Positions 33,105 through 41,416 of a DNA stretch of 64,000 nucleotides are shown here, piece after piece; the stretch's first letter is position 1; every line of letters starts with the position of its first letter. The stretch is from contig JAFGJW010000001.1 of the NCBI GenBank assembly GCA_016928835.1, positions 22,306-86,305 on the forward strand, written 5' to 3'. The stretch is from Candidatus Woesearchaeota archaeon. GTDB taxonomy: Archaea; Nanobdellota; Nanobdellia; Woesearchaeales; GW2011-AR15. Under the pieces are notes generated by a model, which saw only the letters and a program-made list of their open reading frames with translations, was not told the DNA's origin and did not search any database. The position numbers and the translations under genes are program-made.

Positions 33105-33551
33105 ATGAAACTCGATGCACTAGACATGCAAGTTTTAGAAATATTGGAAAAGGATTCAAAACTATCTATAAAACAAATTTCTAAAATGGTCAAAAAACCG
33201 ATAACAACAATACATAATCGAATAAAAAAACTTGAGTTACAAGGAATAATTACTCAATACACAATAAAACTGAATTATGAAAAATTAGGCAGAGCCATAT
33301 CAGCCTATATCTTAATCACAGTTAAATATCTGGAAGATAATAGGGTCTCACAAAGTGAAATAGGTAATAAAGTAAAAAATAGAAAAGAAGTTGAGTCAGT
33401 CAGTGTTATAACTGGAGAAAAAGACATAATAATTAAAGTAAGAGTTGCTTCTATCTCCCAGTTAAATAAACTCATTACCAATTATTTAAGAAATATTGAA
33501 GGCATTGACAAGACAGAAACCATGATTGTATTAGAAGAGATAAAATCTTAG
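33105..33551 (+). CDS. Lrp/AsnC-family transcriptional regulator
   Basis: 148 residues. Helix-turn-helix LDMQVLEILEKDSKLSIKQI and ITTIHNRIKKLELQGII (about 1-50), followed by the RAM ligand-binding domain with SVSVITGEKDIIIKVR. Typical full length. Divergent from asnA, hence the likely regulator of asparagine synthesis (inference from position). Ligand undetermined. Confidence 0.88.
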   Translation: MKLDALDMQVLEILEKDSKLSIKQISKMVKKPITTIHNRIKKLELQGIITQYTIKLNYEKLGRAISAYILITVKYLEDNRVSQSEIGNKVKNRKEVESVSVITGEKDIIIKVRVASISQLNKLITNYLRNIEGIDKTETMIVLEEIKS

Positions 33552-33598
33552 CAATAGAACAATAAATTTAATAATGTGTCCTGGCTTTGCAAGAGAAT

Positions 33599-34702
33599 AT
33601 GAGACTTAGAAAGAAAAAGTTTAGACAGTATGCAATAAACCTCTCAATACTGCTATTTGTGTCATTTATTTGCTTATTGATACTGGAGATTACAATAAGA
33701 ATAATCTCTCCCACCATATTTCATCCTGATTTAATGCTTGCACCACATATTAATATGAGGATTCGGCTTAATGTTACCGGCATCTCGCCTATTGCTCATC
33801 ATACAACAAACAAATGGGGATTTAGAGGGGACCCTATTCCAGATAATATTAACGATTACTATACAATCTTGACAATCGGCGGCAGTACAACACAATGTTT
33901 TATTATTGATGACAAAAAGACTTGGTCCTATGTTTTGCAGGATAAGCTCAGGGCTAAGTATAATGATATGATTATTGTGCAGAATGCTGGTAAAGATGGT
34001 CACACTACAAGAGCGCATCTTATTATGATGCAGCATATTGTGCCAAAAGTCCAGCCAAATATTATTATCTTCTTAGTTGGAATCAATGATCTTGGACTTT
34101 CGCTTCAGAGCGAGCGGTACTATGAAGGGAGTCCCCGTGAAAAAAGTTCGCTTTCTTATCGCATATTCTCAAACAGTCGTCTGCTTCAAGTGCTCTGGTC
34201 TTGGGTAAAAGTTTTAAAAGGCGAAGTTACTCTCTCTCCCGAGGTTGGAGATTTAGTGTTAAAAAATCTTACAAGAGAAGAAAGCAATTTTTCTAAAAAT
34301 TTCTCAAAAGATCTGATTTCTTTGCCCGAATTCAGAGAAAATCTAAAGAAGATTATTGGACTTGGCAAACAGCATAATATAAGCATGGTTTTTCTAACTC
34401 AGCCTTTGCTTTTTGATGATACGCAAGAGTGGGGGAATATAGAAGGAAGAACAGCATGGATAGTTAATGAGAAGTATTATTTATCAGGGAGAACTTATGC
34501 AAAGATGCTTAATATATACAATGACAATTTATTGGAAATTTGCCAAGAGACAAATGTAGAATGTTTTGATTTAGCAAGCAGAGTTCCTCATTCACAAGAA
34601 TATTTCATTGACCAGGTTCATTTCAATGACAAAGGGAATGAGCTTGTGGCTGAAGAGTTGTATAAATATCTTACCCTTAACAATATTATTTCACTTGACT
34701 AA
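33599..34702 (+). CDS. Membrane-anchored SGNH/GDSL-type hydrolase
   Basis: 367 residues from the ATG at 33599. One N-terminal hydrophobic helix (about 15-35) after a basic start suggests anchoring with the enzyme outside. Catalytic blocks: LTIGGSTTQC (Ser in block I), NAGKDGHTT (Gly block), FLVGINDLGL (Asn in block III), and IDQVHFNDKGNELVA (Asp-x-x-His block V). Such SGNH enzymes deacetylate or acylate surface polysaccharides; exact substrate unknown. Stands alone. Confidence 0.82.
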   Translation: MRLRKKKFRQYAINLSILLFVSFICLLILEITIRIISPTIFHPDLMLAPHINMRIRLNVTGISPIAHHTTNKWGFRGDPIPDNINDYYTILTIGGSTTQCFIIDDKKTWSYVLQDKLRAKYNDMIIVQNAGKDGHTTRAHLIMMQHIVPKVQPNIIIFLVGINDLGLSLQSERYYEGSPREKSSLSYRIFSNSRLLQVLWSWVKVLKGEVTLSPEVGDLVLKNLTREESNFSKNFSKDLISLPEFRENLKKIIGLGKQHNISMVFLTQPLLFDDTQEWGNIEGRTAWIVNEKYYLSGRTYAKMLNIYNDNLLEICQETNVECFDLASRVPHSQEYFIDQVHFNDKGNELVAEELYKYLTLNNIISLD

Positions 34703-34710
34703 TGGGTAGG

Positions 34711-35355
34711 TTATTTCTTGGCTTTCTTCCAGTCTGACAAGAATCTGTCAATACCCTCGTCTGTTTTTGCATGCCTATACAATTTCTCCATAACATTTGG
34801 AGGAATTGTTGCTATATGTGCTCCCAATAAAGCAGCGTCTGTAACATGCCTGGCATGTCTTACAGATGCGACAATCACTTCTGTCTTAAAACCATAATTT
34901 TCAAAAATGTCAAGTATCTCAGCTACTAAGTTGATGCCTTCTTCACCCTGGTCATCCAGTCTGCCGATAAAGGGGCTGACATAAGTTGCTCCTGCTTTTG
35001 CCGCAAGCAATGCCTGGTTTGCTGAAAACACCAAAGTAACATTTGTTTTTATGCCTTTTTTTGTCAATACTCGAACTGCCTTTAATCCTTCAGCAGTCAT
35101 CGGTATTTTAACAACAACATTCTTGCCCCATCCCGCAAATCTCTCAGCCTCTTTTACCATGCCCTTTGCATCTTCAGAAATTGCCTCAACGCTAACCGGG
35201 CCCGGTACGATTTTTAGAATCTCTTTTGTTACTTCCTCAAAATTCCGACCAGATTTCATTATCAATGTTGGGTTAGTTGTTACACCATCACACAGTCCTT
35301 GTTCAACATACTTTTTTATTTCAATAATTTCAGCTGTATCTATGAAAAATTTCAT
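34711..35355 (-). CDS. Transaldolase / fructose-6-phosphate aldolase family
   Basis: 214 residues, the short class. Motifs: [40 protein letters not shown] with the Schiff-base Lys (about residue 83), [18 protein letters not shown], and [11 protein letters not shown]. Consistent with TalC/FSA: transaldolase or fructose-6-phosphate aldolase activity cannot be told apart by eye. Role in pentose supply in a cell with few sugar genes visible. It ends the minus-strand run beginning at 40284 but has a 55-base gap to the PP-loop gene. Confidence 0.92.
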   Translation of the reverse strand: MKFFIDTAEIIEIKKYVEQGLCDGVTTNPTLIMKSGRNFEEVTKEILKIVPGPVSVEAISEDAKGMVKEAERFAGWGKNVVVKIPMTAEGLKAVRVLTKKGIKTNVTLVFSANQALLAAKAGATYVSPFIGRLDDQGEEGINLVAEILDIFENYGFKTEVIVASVRHARHVTDAALLGAHIATIPPNVMEKLYRHAKTDEGIDRFLSDWKKAKK

Positions 35356-35409
35356 TTATATCCCCCCATTAAAATTTGGCAACTTATTTAAATATAAAAA
35401 TCTATTTAA

Positions 35410-36732
35410 TTAATTATTATTAAGTTCTTCTTTATATATGCTTCTTATTGGCTTCATTATCTTCCGAGGAATTGTCTCTGCATCATGAATTCTGAAGAAT
35501 TTATTGCGTAATTCATCTTCTCTTTCTTTTGCTTCTTCAAGAAGCTCTTCTTTAAACTTATTAATTAAGTAACCTCTTTCTCCATTCTTATAACAGATGT
35601 ACATCGCTAGCAATTCCTCATCCCTAACCTCTTTTGGTTTTTCGTAAGGTCTTCTTGGTTTGGAAAACAGAGGATATAACTTCATTGATTTTTTACTGAA
35701 CATGTCTTTTTTAAAATTAATTTCGCTAGGTTTTATACCAACTGCCTTGGAGTAAAGAAAAGCCTTTGCGCACATAGGGCATTTGTAGCACCATCTATCT
35801 TCAGAATTACCCGAGCATGACATCATGTATTTTAAAATACTTGAATATCTTTTTTTAAGTATCTTGTATTCAGCAATATTATATAAAGGCTCAATAAAAC
35901 TCATAATTGATATTCCTAAATCTTTAAATTGCTCATTCACTTTAGATATATATTCACTGCTTTGATCATAAGAGGGATATGCTTCATAGCCATCATCATT
36001 TATATATTTGTCATTTAAATTTTGCTCGCAGCCAAAGGCTAAATATTTTGACTGATTATAATGAACTACAGGGAGCATCTCAAGTGCAAATGAAAGCATT
36101 GCGTTTGTAGTTACAAACTGACTTGTAATGTTCCCTGCTTGTGAATACATGTTGTCAATATCTTCTCTAATAATCTCAACTTCTCCATGTTCTTTGGCAA
36201 AATTGTTTAAAAGTCCCAGTTTGTATTTCTCCTCAATCATATCAGCTTCTGTTCGGGAAGCATCGTGAAAGTACACTGGATGGACTCGAAAGCCCAATTC
36301 TTTAGCAAGTTCAAAGCTAAGTAAACTGTCCTTGCCAAAACTTAGTCCTAATGAGACCCTTCTATCATCTAGTCCTTCTTTGTTTGTATTAAAGAACTCC
36401 TTTTGCTCATTATTAAAAAATATCTCTCTGCTCCTAAAATCTTCAAGTATCCTTCCAGTTGATATATTTAATTCATCTGCAATTTTAGGTATATCCTTTT
36501 CAATACCAAGATTCACAATACCTTCAAACCAGGGTTTGGTCATATAATGGATGCTCCTTTTCTCAATTGAGTTTGCTAGTGTGTAAAGATAAAGGATGTT
36601 TTCAGTTATTCTTTGGCAATTTGTGTGTCCGAGTTCTTCTATTGGTATATTGTAATGTACATATGAGCTTACTTGATTAAGTTTAAGTTTAATTTTGTTA
36701 TTTTGAATAGAATGACTAGCTTTAAGATGCAT
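35410..36732 (-). CDS. PP-loop ATPase-fold protein of unknown substrate
   Basis: 440 residues. The pyrophosphate-loop motif GLSFGKDSLLSFELAKELG (about 128-146) and the next strand VHPVYFHD show an adenylating domain of the N-type ATP pyrophosphatase superfamily. Near residue 310-330, CSGNSEDRWCYKCPMCAKAF has four cysteines, a probable zinc or cluster site. About 125 unassigned residues precede the PP-loop. The pattern recalls MurL-type epimerases, which combine a PP-loop with cysteines; not certain. Located behind two ATP-grasp genes, so it may adenylate a substrate in the same pathway. Confidence 0.6.
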   Translation of the reverse strand: MHLKASHSIQNNKIKLKLNQVSSYVHYNIPIEELGHTNCQRITENILYLYTLANSIEKRSIHYMTKPWFEGIVNLGIEKDIPKIADELNISTGRILEDFRSREIFFNNEQKEFFNTNKEGLDDRRVSLGLSFGKDSLLSFELAKELGFRVHPVYFHDASRTEADMIEEKYKLGLLNNFAKEHGEVEIIREDIDNMYSQAGNITSQFVTTNAMLSFALEMLPVVHYNQSKYLAFGCEQNLNDKYINDDGYEAYPSYDQSSEYISKVNEQFKDLGISIMSFIEPLYNIAEYKILKKRYSSILKYMMSCSGNSEDRWCYKCPMCAKAFLYSKAVGIKPSEINFKKDMFSKKSMKLYPLFSKPRRPYEKPKEVRDEELLAMYICYKNGERGYLINKFKEELLEEAKEREDELRNKFFRIHDAETIPRKIMKPIRSIYKEELNNN

Positions 36733-36778
36733 TAAATTTTTTTCAAATGATTTGCATATAAAAAATTTACCTTTTCTT

Positions 36779-36994
36779 TTAGACGGAGCAGTATAGTTTT
36801 TGAACTATGTATGCAAAAGAATTCGTCCCGCAATTGTTTTTCCCCATTTTTGTCTGGTTCATCAGGTTTGTTATGCTTACGTTTATAAATCTTTGTTTTC
36901 TTTCCTCTCTCGTATTGCAGTATTCAATCTCCAGTTCTTCAATATATACTAATACTGGATTTGGTCCGAGTTCTTCTGACAGAGTAAAGCTCAA
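36779..36994 (-). CDS. Possible 71-residue peptide in the KamA/ATP-grasp cluster
   Basis: Starts at TTG (GTGAT nine bases ahead). It reads LSEELGPNPVLVYIEELEIE at the beginning, then a basic middle, then GKNNCGTNSF and a C-terminal KLYCSV. The frame is open without any stop from the preceding ATP-grasp stop codon, but no ATG exists. It fills a gap of about 300 bases between two cluster genes. Composition is balanced, so it may be a real small acceptor or precursor peptide; a gap filler by chance is also possible. Confidence 0.35.
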   Translation of the reverse strand: MSFTLSEELGPNPVLVYIEELEIEYCNTREERKQRFINVSITNLMNQTKMGKNNCGTNSFAYIVQKLYCSV

Positions 36995-37036
36995 TAGATC
37001 TGTATCACGTTTCTGCGCAAGATTTTGTTCTCCTGT

Positions 37037-38038
37037 TTAGTATTTTTGTTTTTTGGAGCCGCCATCTAATGCTAGACTAAAAATTTTTAATATCAAATCC
37101 TCAAAAGAGTATCCAAATGCTTTTGCTGATCTAACAAACCCGCTGTCATGTGGATTAATGCCTGGGTTTGGATTTACTTCAAGGACATATGGTTCATTAT
37201 CTTTTACTCTAAAGTCAACCCTTGCGTATCCTTTGCATTTCATTATCTTAAAGCATTTAATTGCCAGTTCTTCAATCTTCTTTCTCAACTCTGAGTTAAC
37301 TTCAGCAGGGCATTTTCCAGTTGACATTTTATAAAGTACAGAGCTCTCAATCCACTTTGCCTCAAACGGCAGGAATTTTGGAATGTTTTTAGGAAAATCA
37401 AATATTATTTCAGATAGAGGCAGCACAACTACATCTGAAGCTGTTCCGATCAATGCAGCATTTATTTCTCTGCCATCAATAAACTCTTCAACCAAAGCCG
37501 GCTGTTTATATAAATTCAGAACTTCCTTGACCTTTCTTTTAAGTTGTTTTGCATCAACAACATAAGAATTAAGTGTTATCCCAATGCTAGCATCCTCATT
37601 GACTGGCTTGACAATTAGCGGGTACATAAGGCCTTTTGCTTCTTGATTTTCGGACTGGAAAATCTGGAAATTTGGTGTTGTTATCTTGTTATTGACCAGG
37701 ATTTCTTTTGTTTTCTTTTTATCAAGGCACGTTGAAAGACAATTGCTATTATTTCCAGTAAAAGGAATGCATATCTTCTCAAGAAGTTCAGCAATCTCTG
37801 CCTCTCCACTTGGCCTATCATCAATGCCCTCTGCTAAATTAAATATACAATCATACTTTCCCTTTAAAAGTTCGGATAAACAACTATCTACTCTTACTAA
37901 GTCACAATCATGGCCCCTACTGATAAATACATGCTTTACTGCTTCAGCAGTAACCAGAATCTCATTATCAGCGATTTTTTCTTCTTCTTTCCTTGCTTTT
38001 GTGTCTTCGACTAGGTTATATATTACTGCTATTTGCAT
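37037..38038 (-). CDS. ATP-grasp ligase, D-Ala-D-Ala ligase-like
   Basis: 333 residues from the ATG at 38038, which overlaps the upstream gene's end by 23 bases. Motifs: IAVIYNL at the start, CIFNLAEGIDDRPSGEAEI, ATP-grasp strands YPLIVKPVNEDASIGI, PALVEEFIDGREINAAL, ARVDFRVKDNEPYVLEVNPN with the Mg-binding Asp, Glu and Asn. These are the order and residues of D-Ala-D-Ala ligases and related amino-acid ligases. It is a clear paralogue of the C-terminal half of the next gene. A true Ddl in an archaeon without murein is unlikely; probably it ligates another amino acid. Confidence 0.8.
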   Translation of the reverse strand: MQIAVIYNLVEDTKARKEEEKIADNEILVTAEAVKHVFISRGHDCDLVRVDSCLSELLKGKYDCIFNLAEGIDDRPSGEAEIAELLEKICIPFTGNNSNCLSTCLDKKKTKEILVNNKITTPNFQIFQSENQEAKGLMYPLIVKPVNEDASIGITLNSYVVDAKQLKRKVKEVLNLYKQPALVEEFIDGREINAALIGTASDVVVLPLSEIIFDFPKNIPKFLPFEAKWIESSVLYKMSTGKCPAEVNSELRKKIEELAIKCFKIMKCKGYARVDFRVKDNEPYVLEVNPNPGINPHDSGFVRSAKAFGYSFEDLILKIFSLALDGGSKKQKY

Positions 38039-40100
38039 TGAGTTGTACCTTTTTAACCGCTGTTGCCAAACCATTTCTTTTAACTGCTTCGTTGAACACA
38101 GTATTTATAATTTCGTCATATGACATTCCGGCAGTAAAACATGATTTTGGAAACCTTGAGTTTTCTTTTGGATCGGGCATAAGTCCTGGAAGCGCGTTGA
38201 CATCAATTACATTTGGGGTCCCCCTATTGTCAAGCCTGAGGTCCATCCTGCATAGGTCGACACAACCCAGGGCAGCATAGGCTTTTAGTGCAGTATTTTT
38301 AATTTTTCTTTCAAGGTCTCTTGTGATTTTTGCAGGGCACACAATGGGGTCTATTGGATTATTTGGGTTGTCCCAATACCACTTTACTTCATACGAATCA
38401 AATTTTTGTATGCCTTCCGGCAGGTAGTCAAATGTAATCTCCACGATAGGAAGGACTCTTGGTGGGTTGTTGCCGATAATACCAACAGTAAACTCTCTTC
38501 CTTCCAAAAACTCTTCAGCAAGAGCAGGTTGTTTATAATCCTTAATTACAGTTCTCACTCTCTCCTTTAGTTCCTCTTCGTTAAAAACAAGAGAATTGTT
38601 TTTTATCCCTTTTGATGACCCTTCTGCATTTGGTTTTACAATTAATGGGAAACTTAAATTGCTGTCGATCTTCTGGTTCCAATGTGCAAACAGCTGATAC
38701 TTTGGTGTGGCAATTCCATGATACAACAAAATCTCCTTAGTTCTTTTCTTGTCCAATGTAACTGCCTGTGTCAAAATTCCTGAACCAGTGTACGGGATTT
38801 TTAGCATTTCAAGGATTGCAGGGATTTGGCTTTCTCTTGACTCGCCATGTAGGCCTTCTGCAATATTGAAAACAAAGTCGTAATTACCTGCTTTCATCTT
38901 TTCATAAAAGTCTTCATCTGCCTCAACAAGTTCTGCATAGTGTCCCTGTTTTTCTAATGCTTGTTTAATTGCCTGTGGGACTGTAATTTCGTCAAACTCA
39001 GCATAAAAATCATCAGGGATGTCTTTTTCAGGAAATTTCTTTAAATTAAACACAACAGCAATTTTCAGTGCATCTTTTTCTGTTTTTTCTGTTTTTATTC
39101 TTGGATTAGTGTATTCAATTATTTTTCCCTCAAAGTTCTTTAGGATTATTTTTTCCCTATTTTTATACTGGACATAATCTGGAAGAACTGGGATTTTTCC
39201 TCCCCCATAAGAATCGATTATGTACTGAGGGATGCAAAGCCCTGAAGTAAAACCGGTTAGGTTCTCAATAATGTCCATCCCTTCCTGGACAGATGTTCTG
39301 AAATGATCAGTTCCCTTCACCTGATCTGCTTGGTACATGTAGTATGGCTTTACCCGGATTTTCAGTAGCCTATGGAACAATTCCTTCATGACTTCTGGAC
39401 TGTCATTAACCCCTTTTAAAACTATACACTGGTTTCCAAGGGGGATACCAGCTTCTGCGAGCATCTTGCATGCACGGCTGCTCTCAGGAGTTATTTCTAA
39501 CGGATGCTCAAAATGTAGGTTCATATAAAGCGGATGATATCTTTTCAGAATATTGCAGAGATGCTTTGTGACTCTTGTTGGCAAGGAGCATGGCACTCTT
39601 GTTCCAATCCTAATTATCTCAACATGTTCAATTGCCCTTAGTTTTTTAAGGATAAATTCCAACAGAGAATCTTTAAGCATTAAAGGATCTCCACCTGAAA
39701 CAATAACATCTCTGATTTCTTTATGATCCTTTATATAATTCATTGCATTCAACAAGTGCTCTTTTGTTATGTCAACCTGTCTTCCGACTTTTCTTTTACG
39801 GGTGCAGAACCTGCAGTACATAGCGCACTTATTGCTAACTAAAAACAATGCCCTGTCTGGATACCTGTGAACTAGAAACGGGACAGGCGTGTGGCTCTCT
39901 TCATGCAGGGGATCTTCTTCATTGACAGTGTCATTTAGTTCCTCAATGCTAGGAATGCACTGTTTCCATATAGGATCATTCTTCTCTTTTATCAAGCTAA
40001 GATAATAGCTATTAACCTTCATTGGGTATCTTCTTTTTACCCTTTCAATATCTTTTATTTCTTTATTTGACAAATTAAATCTGCTATACAGCTGCTTCAT
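38016..40100 (-). CDS. Lysine 2,3-aminomutase-like radical SAM domain fused to ATP-grasp ligase
   Basis: 694 residues. Residues 1-330: KamA-type domain with the radical SAM cluster motif CAMYCRFCTRKRKVG (CxxxCxxC), VIVSGGDPLML, IRIGTRVP, and the PLP-lysine stretch SYGGGKIPVLP near 315. Residues 355-680: ATP-grasp ligase with FNIAEGLHGESRESQI, FPLIVKPNAEGSSKGI, PALAEEFLEGREFTVGI and RMDLRLDNRGTPNVIDVNAL. The start is fixed by GGAGG ten bases ahead. The two halves suggest a beta-lysine (or related amino acid) made by the first is attached by the second. Fused forms of this kind are not something I can name. Confidence 0.85.
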   Translation of the reverse strand: MKQLYSRFNLSNKEIKDIERVKRRYPMKVNSYYLSLIKEKNDPIWKQCIPSIEELNDTVNEEDPLHEESHTPVPFLVHRYPDRALFLVSNKCAMYCRFCTRKRKVGRQVDITKEHLLNAMNYIKDHKEIRDVIVSGGDPLMLKDSLLEFILKKLRAIEHVEIIRIGTRVPCSLPTRVTKHLCNILKRYHPLYMNLHFEHPLEITPESSRACKMLAEAGIPLGNQCIVLKGVNDSPEVMKELFHRLLKIRVKPYYMYQADQVKGTDHFRTSVQEGMDIIENLTGFTSGLCIPQYIIDSYGGGKIPVLPDYVQYKNREKIILKNFEGKIIEYTNPRIKTEKTEKDALKIAVVFNLKKFPEKDIPDDFYAEFDEITVPQAIKQALEKQGHYAELVEADEDFYEKMKAGNYDFVFNIAEGLHGESRESQIPAILEMLKIPYTGSGILTQAVTLDKKRTKEILLYHGIATPKYQLFAHWNQKIDSNLSFPLIVKPNAEGSSKGIKNNSLVFNEEELKERVRTVIKDYKQPALAEEFLEGREFTVGIIGNNPPRVLPIVEITFDYLPEGIQKFDSYEVKWYWDNPNNPIDPIVCPAKITRDLERKIKNTALKAYAALGCVDLCRMDLRLDNRGTPNVIDVNALPGLMPDPKENSRFPKSCFTAGMSYDEIINTVFNEAVKRNGLATAVKKVQLNANSSNI

Positions 40101-40284
40101 TGCTAAATGCCTCCTTTGTTATTATATAATTCAGGTATTGATTAGGATTAAGAAAGAATCTAACTATAACTCTTAAGTGTCCAATACAAACTAGAAATAA
40201 AAAGCCACATCCGCCCCAGAGGAACTTCCAGTAGCTTTTCGGAACGTCCAGCAGTCTTCTCTTCATCTTTCCTTTACCGGACAT
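40084..40284 (-). CDS. Possible small membrane protein upstream of the KamA fusion
   Basis: 66 residues: MSGKGKMKRRLLDVPKSYWK, then a hydrophobic helix GGCGFLFLVCIGHL. It overlaps the KamA fusion start by 17 bases, which suits coupled translation, but its own ATG has no clear ribosome-binding site. Weakly supported. Confidence 0.3.
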   Translation of the reverse strand: MSGKGKMKRRLLDVPKSYWKFLWGGCGFLFLVCIGHLRVIVRFFLNPNQYLNYIITKEAFSNEAAV

Positions 40285-40397
40285 CCCATGGGTTATGATG
40301 GAAATGAACCATCGCTATCAGATTTTTTATGTAAATATAAGATTATTTTTAAAAAATAAAAAAGTTTTGGTTGAGTAATTAAATATTTTTTATTGTA

Positions 40398-40481
40398 TTA
40401 CCAATCGTCTTCGTCGTCATCATCGCCTGAGTCATACTCTTCTTCATCTTCATATTCTTCGTATTCTTCTTCATATGCCAT
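40398..40481 (-). CDS. Very acidic microprotein, 27 residues
   Basis: MAYEEEYEEYEDEEEYDSGD plus seven residues, almost all Glu, Asp and Tyr, ending in Trp. AGGAGGTTG stands before the ATG (bases about 40489-40496 on the reverse strand), a strong ribosome-binding site, which is why a frame this short is reported. Follows the zinc-ribbon gene by about 20 bases. Confidence 0.5.
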   Translation of the reverse strand: MAYEEEYEEYEDEEEYDSGDDDDEDDW

Positions 40482-40500
40482 TCTATTCAACCTCCTTGTT

Positions 40501-40638
40501 TTATAGTGGTTTACCGCAATGCGGGCATATTATTGAAAACCCCTCTATAATCGCTTTCTCTTCAATCTTTCTCCTGCAGTGTTTGCAGATAATGATCTCC
40601 ACAGCATTACTCTTTGAAACAGAGTTGCTAATGCCCAT
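40501..40638 (-). CDS. Zinc-ribbon microprotein, 45 residues
   Basis: Two cysteine pairs, IICKHCRRK and IICPHCGKPL, in a rubredoxin-like zinc ribbon. A TATA-like TTTATATATATAATC (about 40652-40667 on the minus strand) predicts a nearly leaderless transcript that also covers the acidic microprotein. No function known. These two genes are all that the 480 bases between neighbours hold. Confidence 0.6.
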   Translation of the reverse strand: MGISNSVSKSNAVEIIICKHCRRKIEEKAIIEGFSIICPHCGKPL

Positions 40639-40764
40639 TCTACAGACTTAAACTGATTATATATATAAATATAAAGTAGAAAAAATCAACTGTTTTTTTC
40701 ACCAGAGTTACTAAATTAAAATAATGCCGGCTTATTATAGACTAACCATTGTGTGCAAAGAGAT

Positions 40765-41328
40765 TTATTCCTTTTTCCTTTTAAGGAAAAATTCTTTCAT
40801 TGGATACTCCTTTTTATCCAGTATCTCGTATAAGAGCCCGATGGGACTCTGGGTAATTACTTTATCTATAGAAAACGGATAGACTCTTTGAATCTCAATC
40901 TCTCGAGCGAATTTTGTCTGCATCCGCACAAGATACCGGTCCATTTGTTGAATGTCCCTAAATCCCATTAATAGTATATGGGACACATTTGATTGGGGAA
41001 TACGATACGCATTAATAACATAAGGAATCTGCTTAATCCGCTCAGATATCTGTTCATCAGAATACTCCTCCCAAACTTCAGGTGTCAGTTTGATGATCAA
41101 CATGACCATTATGTTGATGCCTATCTTTTTCATGTCAATTATTGGGACATAGCCTTTAATGATGCCTGTTTGCTCCAGCTTGTGTCTAATTTTAAATACG
41201 GCCTGAGGAGACAGACCCATTTTCTTCGCGATTTCTGTGTCAGGTATCTTAGCCTGTAAAATTATGTTCTTTAATACTTCTTGGTCATTCTTTGTTAACT
41301 TAGGCAACTCTCTGTCAGGGTTTTGCAT
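40765..41328 (-). CDS. Lrp-type transcriptional regulator
   Basis: 187 residues from the ATG at 41328. N-terminal helix-turn-helix KIPDTEIAKKMGLSPQAVFK and HKLEQTGIIKGYVPIIDM, followed by a RAM-like domain and a helical C-terminal extension of about 40 residues not usual in Lrp. The start is chosen from a TATA box (TTTAAATAA) about 28 bases ahead; the frame extends to 41349 with GTG. Target unknown; it stands alone. Confidence 0.8.
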   Translation of the reverse strand: MQNPDRELPKLTKNDQEVLKNIILQAKIPDTEIAKKMGLSPQAVFKIRHKLEQTGIIKGYVPIIDMKKIGINIMVMLIIKLTPEVWEEYSDEQISERIKQIPYVINAYRIPQSNVSHILLMGFRDIQQMDRYLVRMQTKFAREIEIQRVYPFSIDKVITQSPIGLLYEILDKKEYPMKEFFLKRKKE

Positions 41329-41416
41329 TTTGTTTTTTAGAATAAACACAACTTATTTAAACCTTTTTATTGGAGTCTAGAGATCCATTGAACAGAATCT
41401 AGTATTTGGTACTAAT

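Noticed and set aside
35410..36732. tRNA-Ile lysidine synthetase or NAD synthetase
   Set aside because: The PP-loop motif is shared, but the four-cysteine segment and the long N-terminal part do not fit those families.
36807..37040. Plus-strand 77-residue hydrophobic frame in the KamA cluster gap
   Set aside because: No ribosome-binding site, opposite to the transcription of all neighbours; the minus frame of the same stretch is slightly better supported.
37037..40100. True peptidoglycan D-Ala-D-Ala ligase system
   Set aside because: No other murein genes in the window, an archaeal context and fusion to KamA make another amino-acid ligation more likely.
40285..40330. C/D box small RNA (ATGATGG and ATCAGA)
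   Set aside because: Only one weak box C-like and no D'/C' pair at proper spacing.
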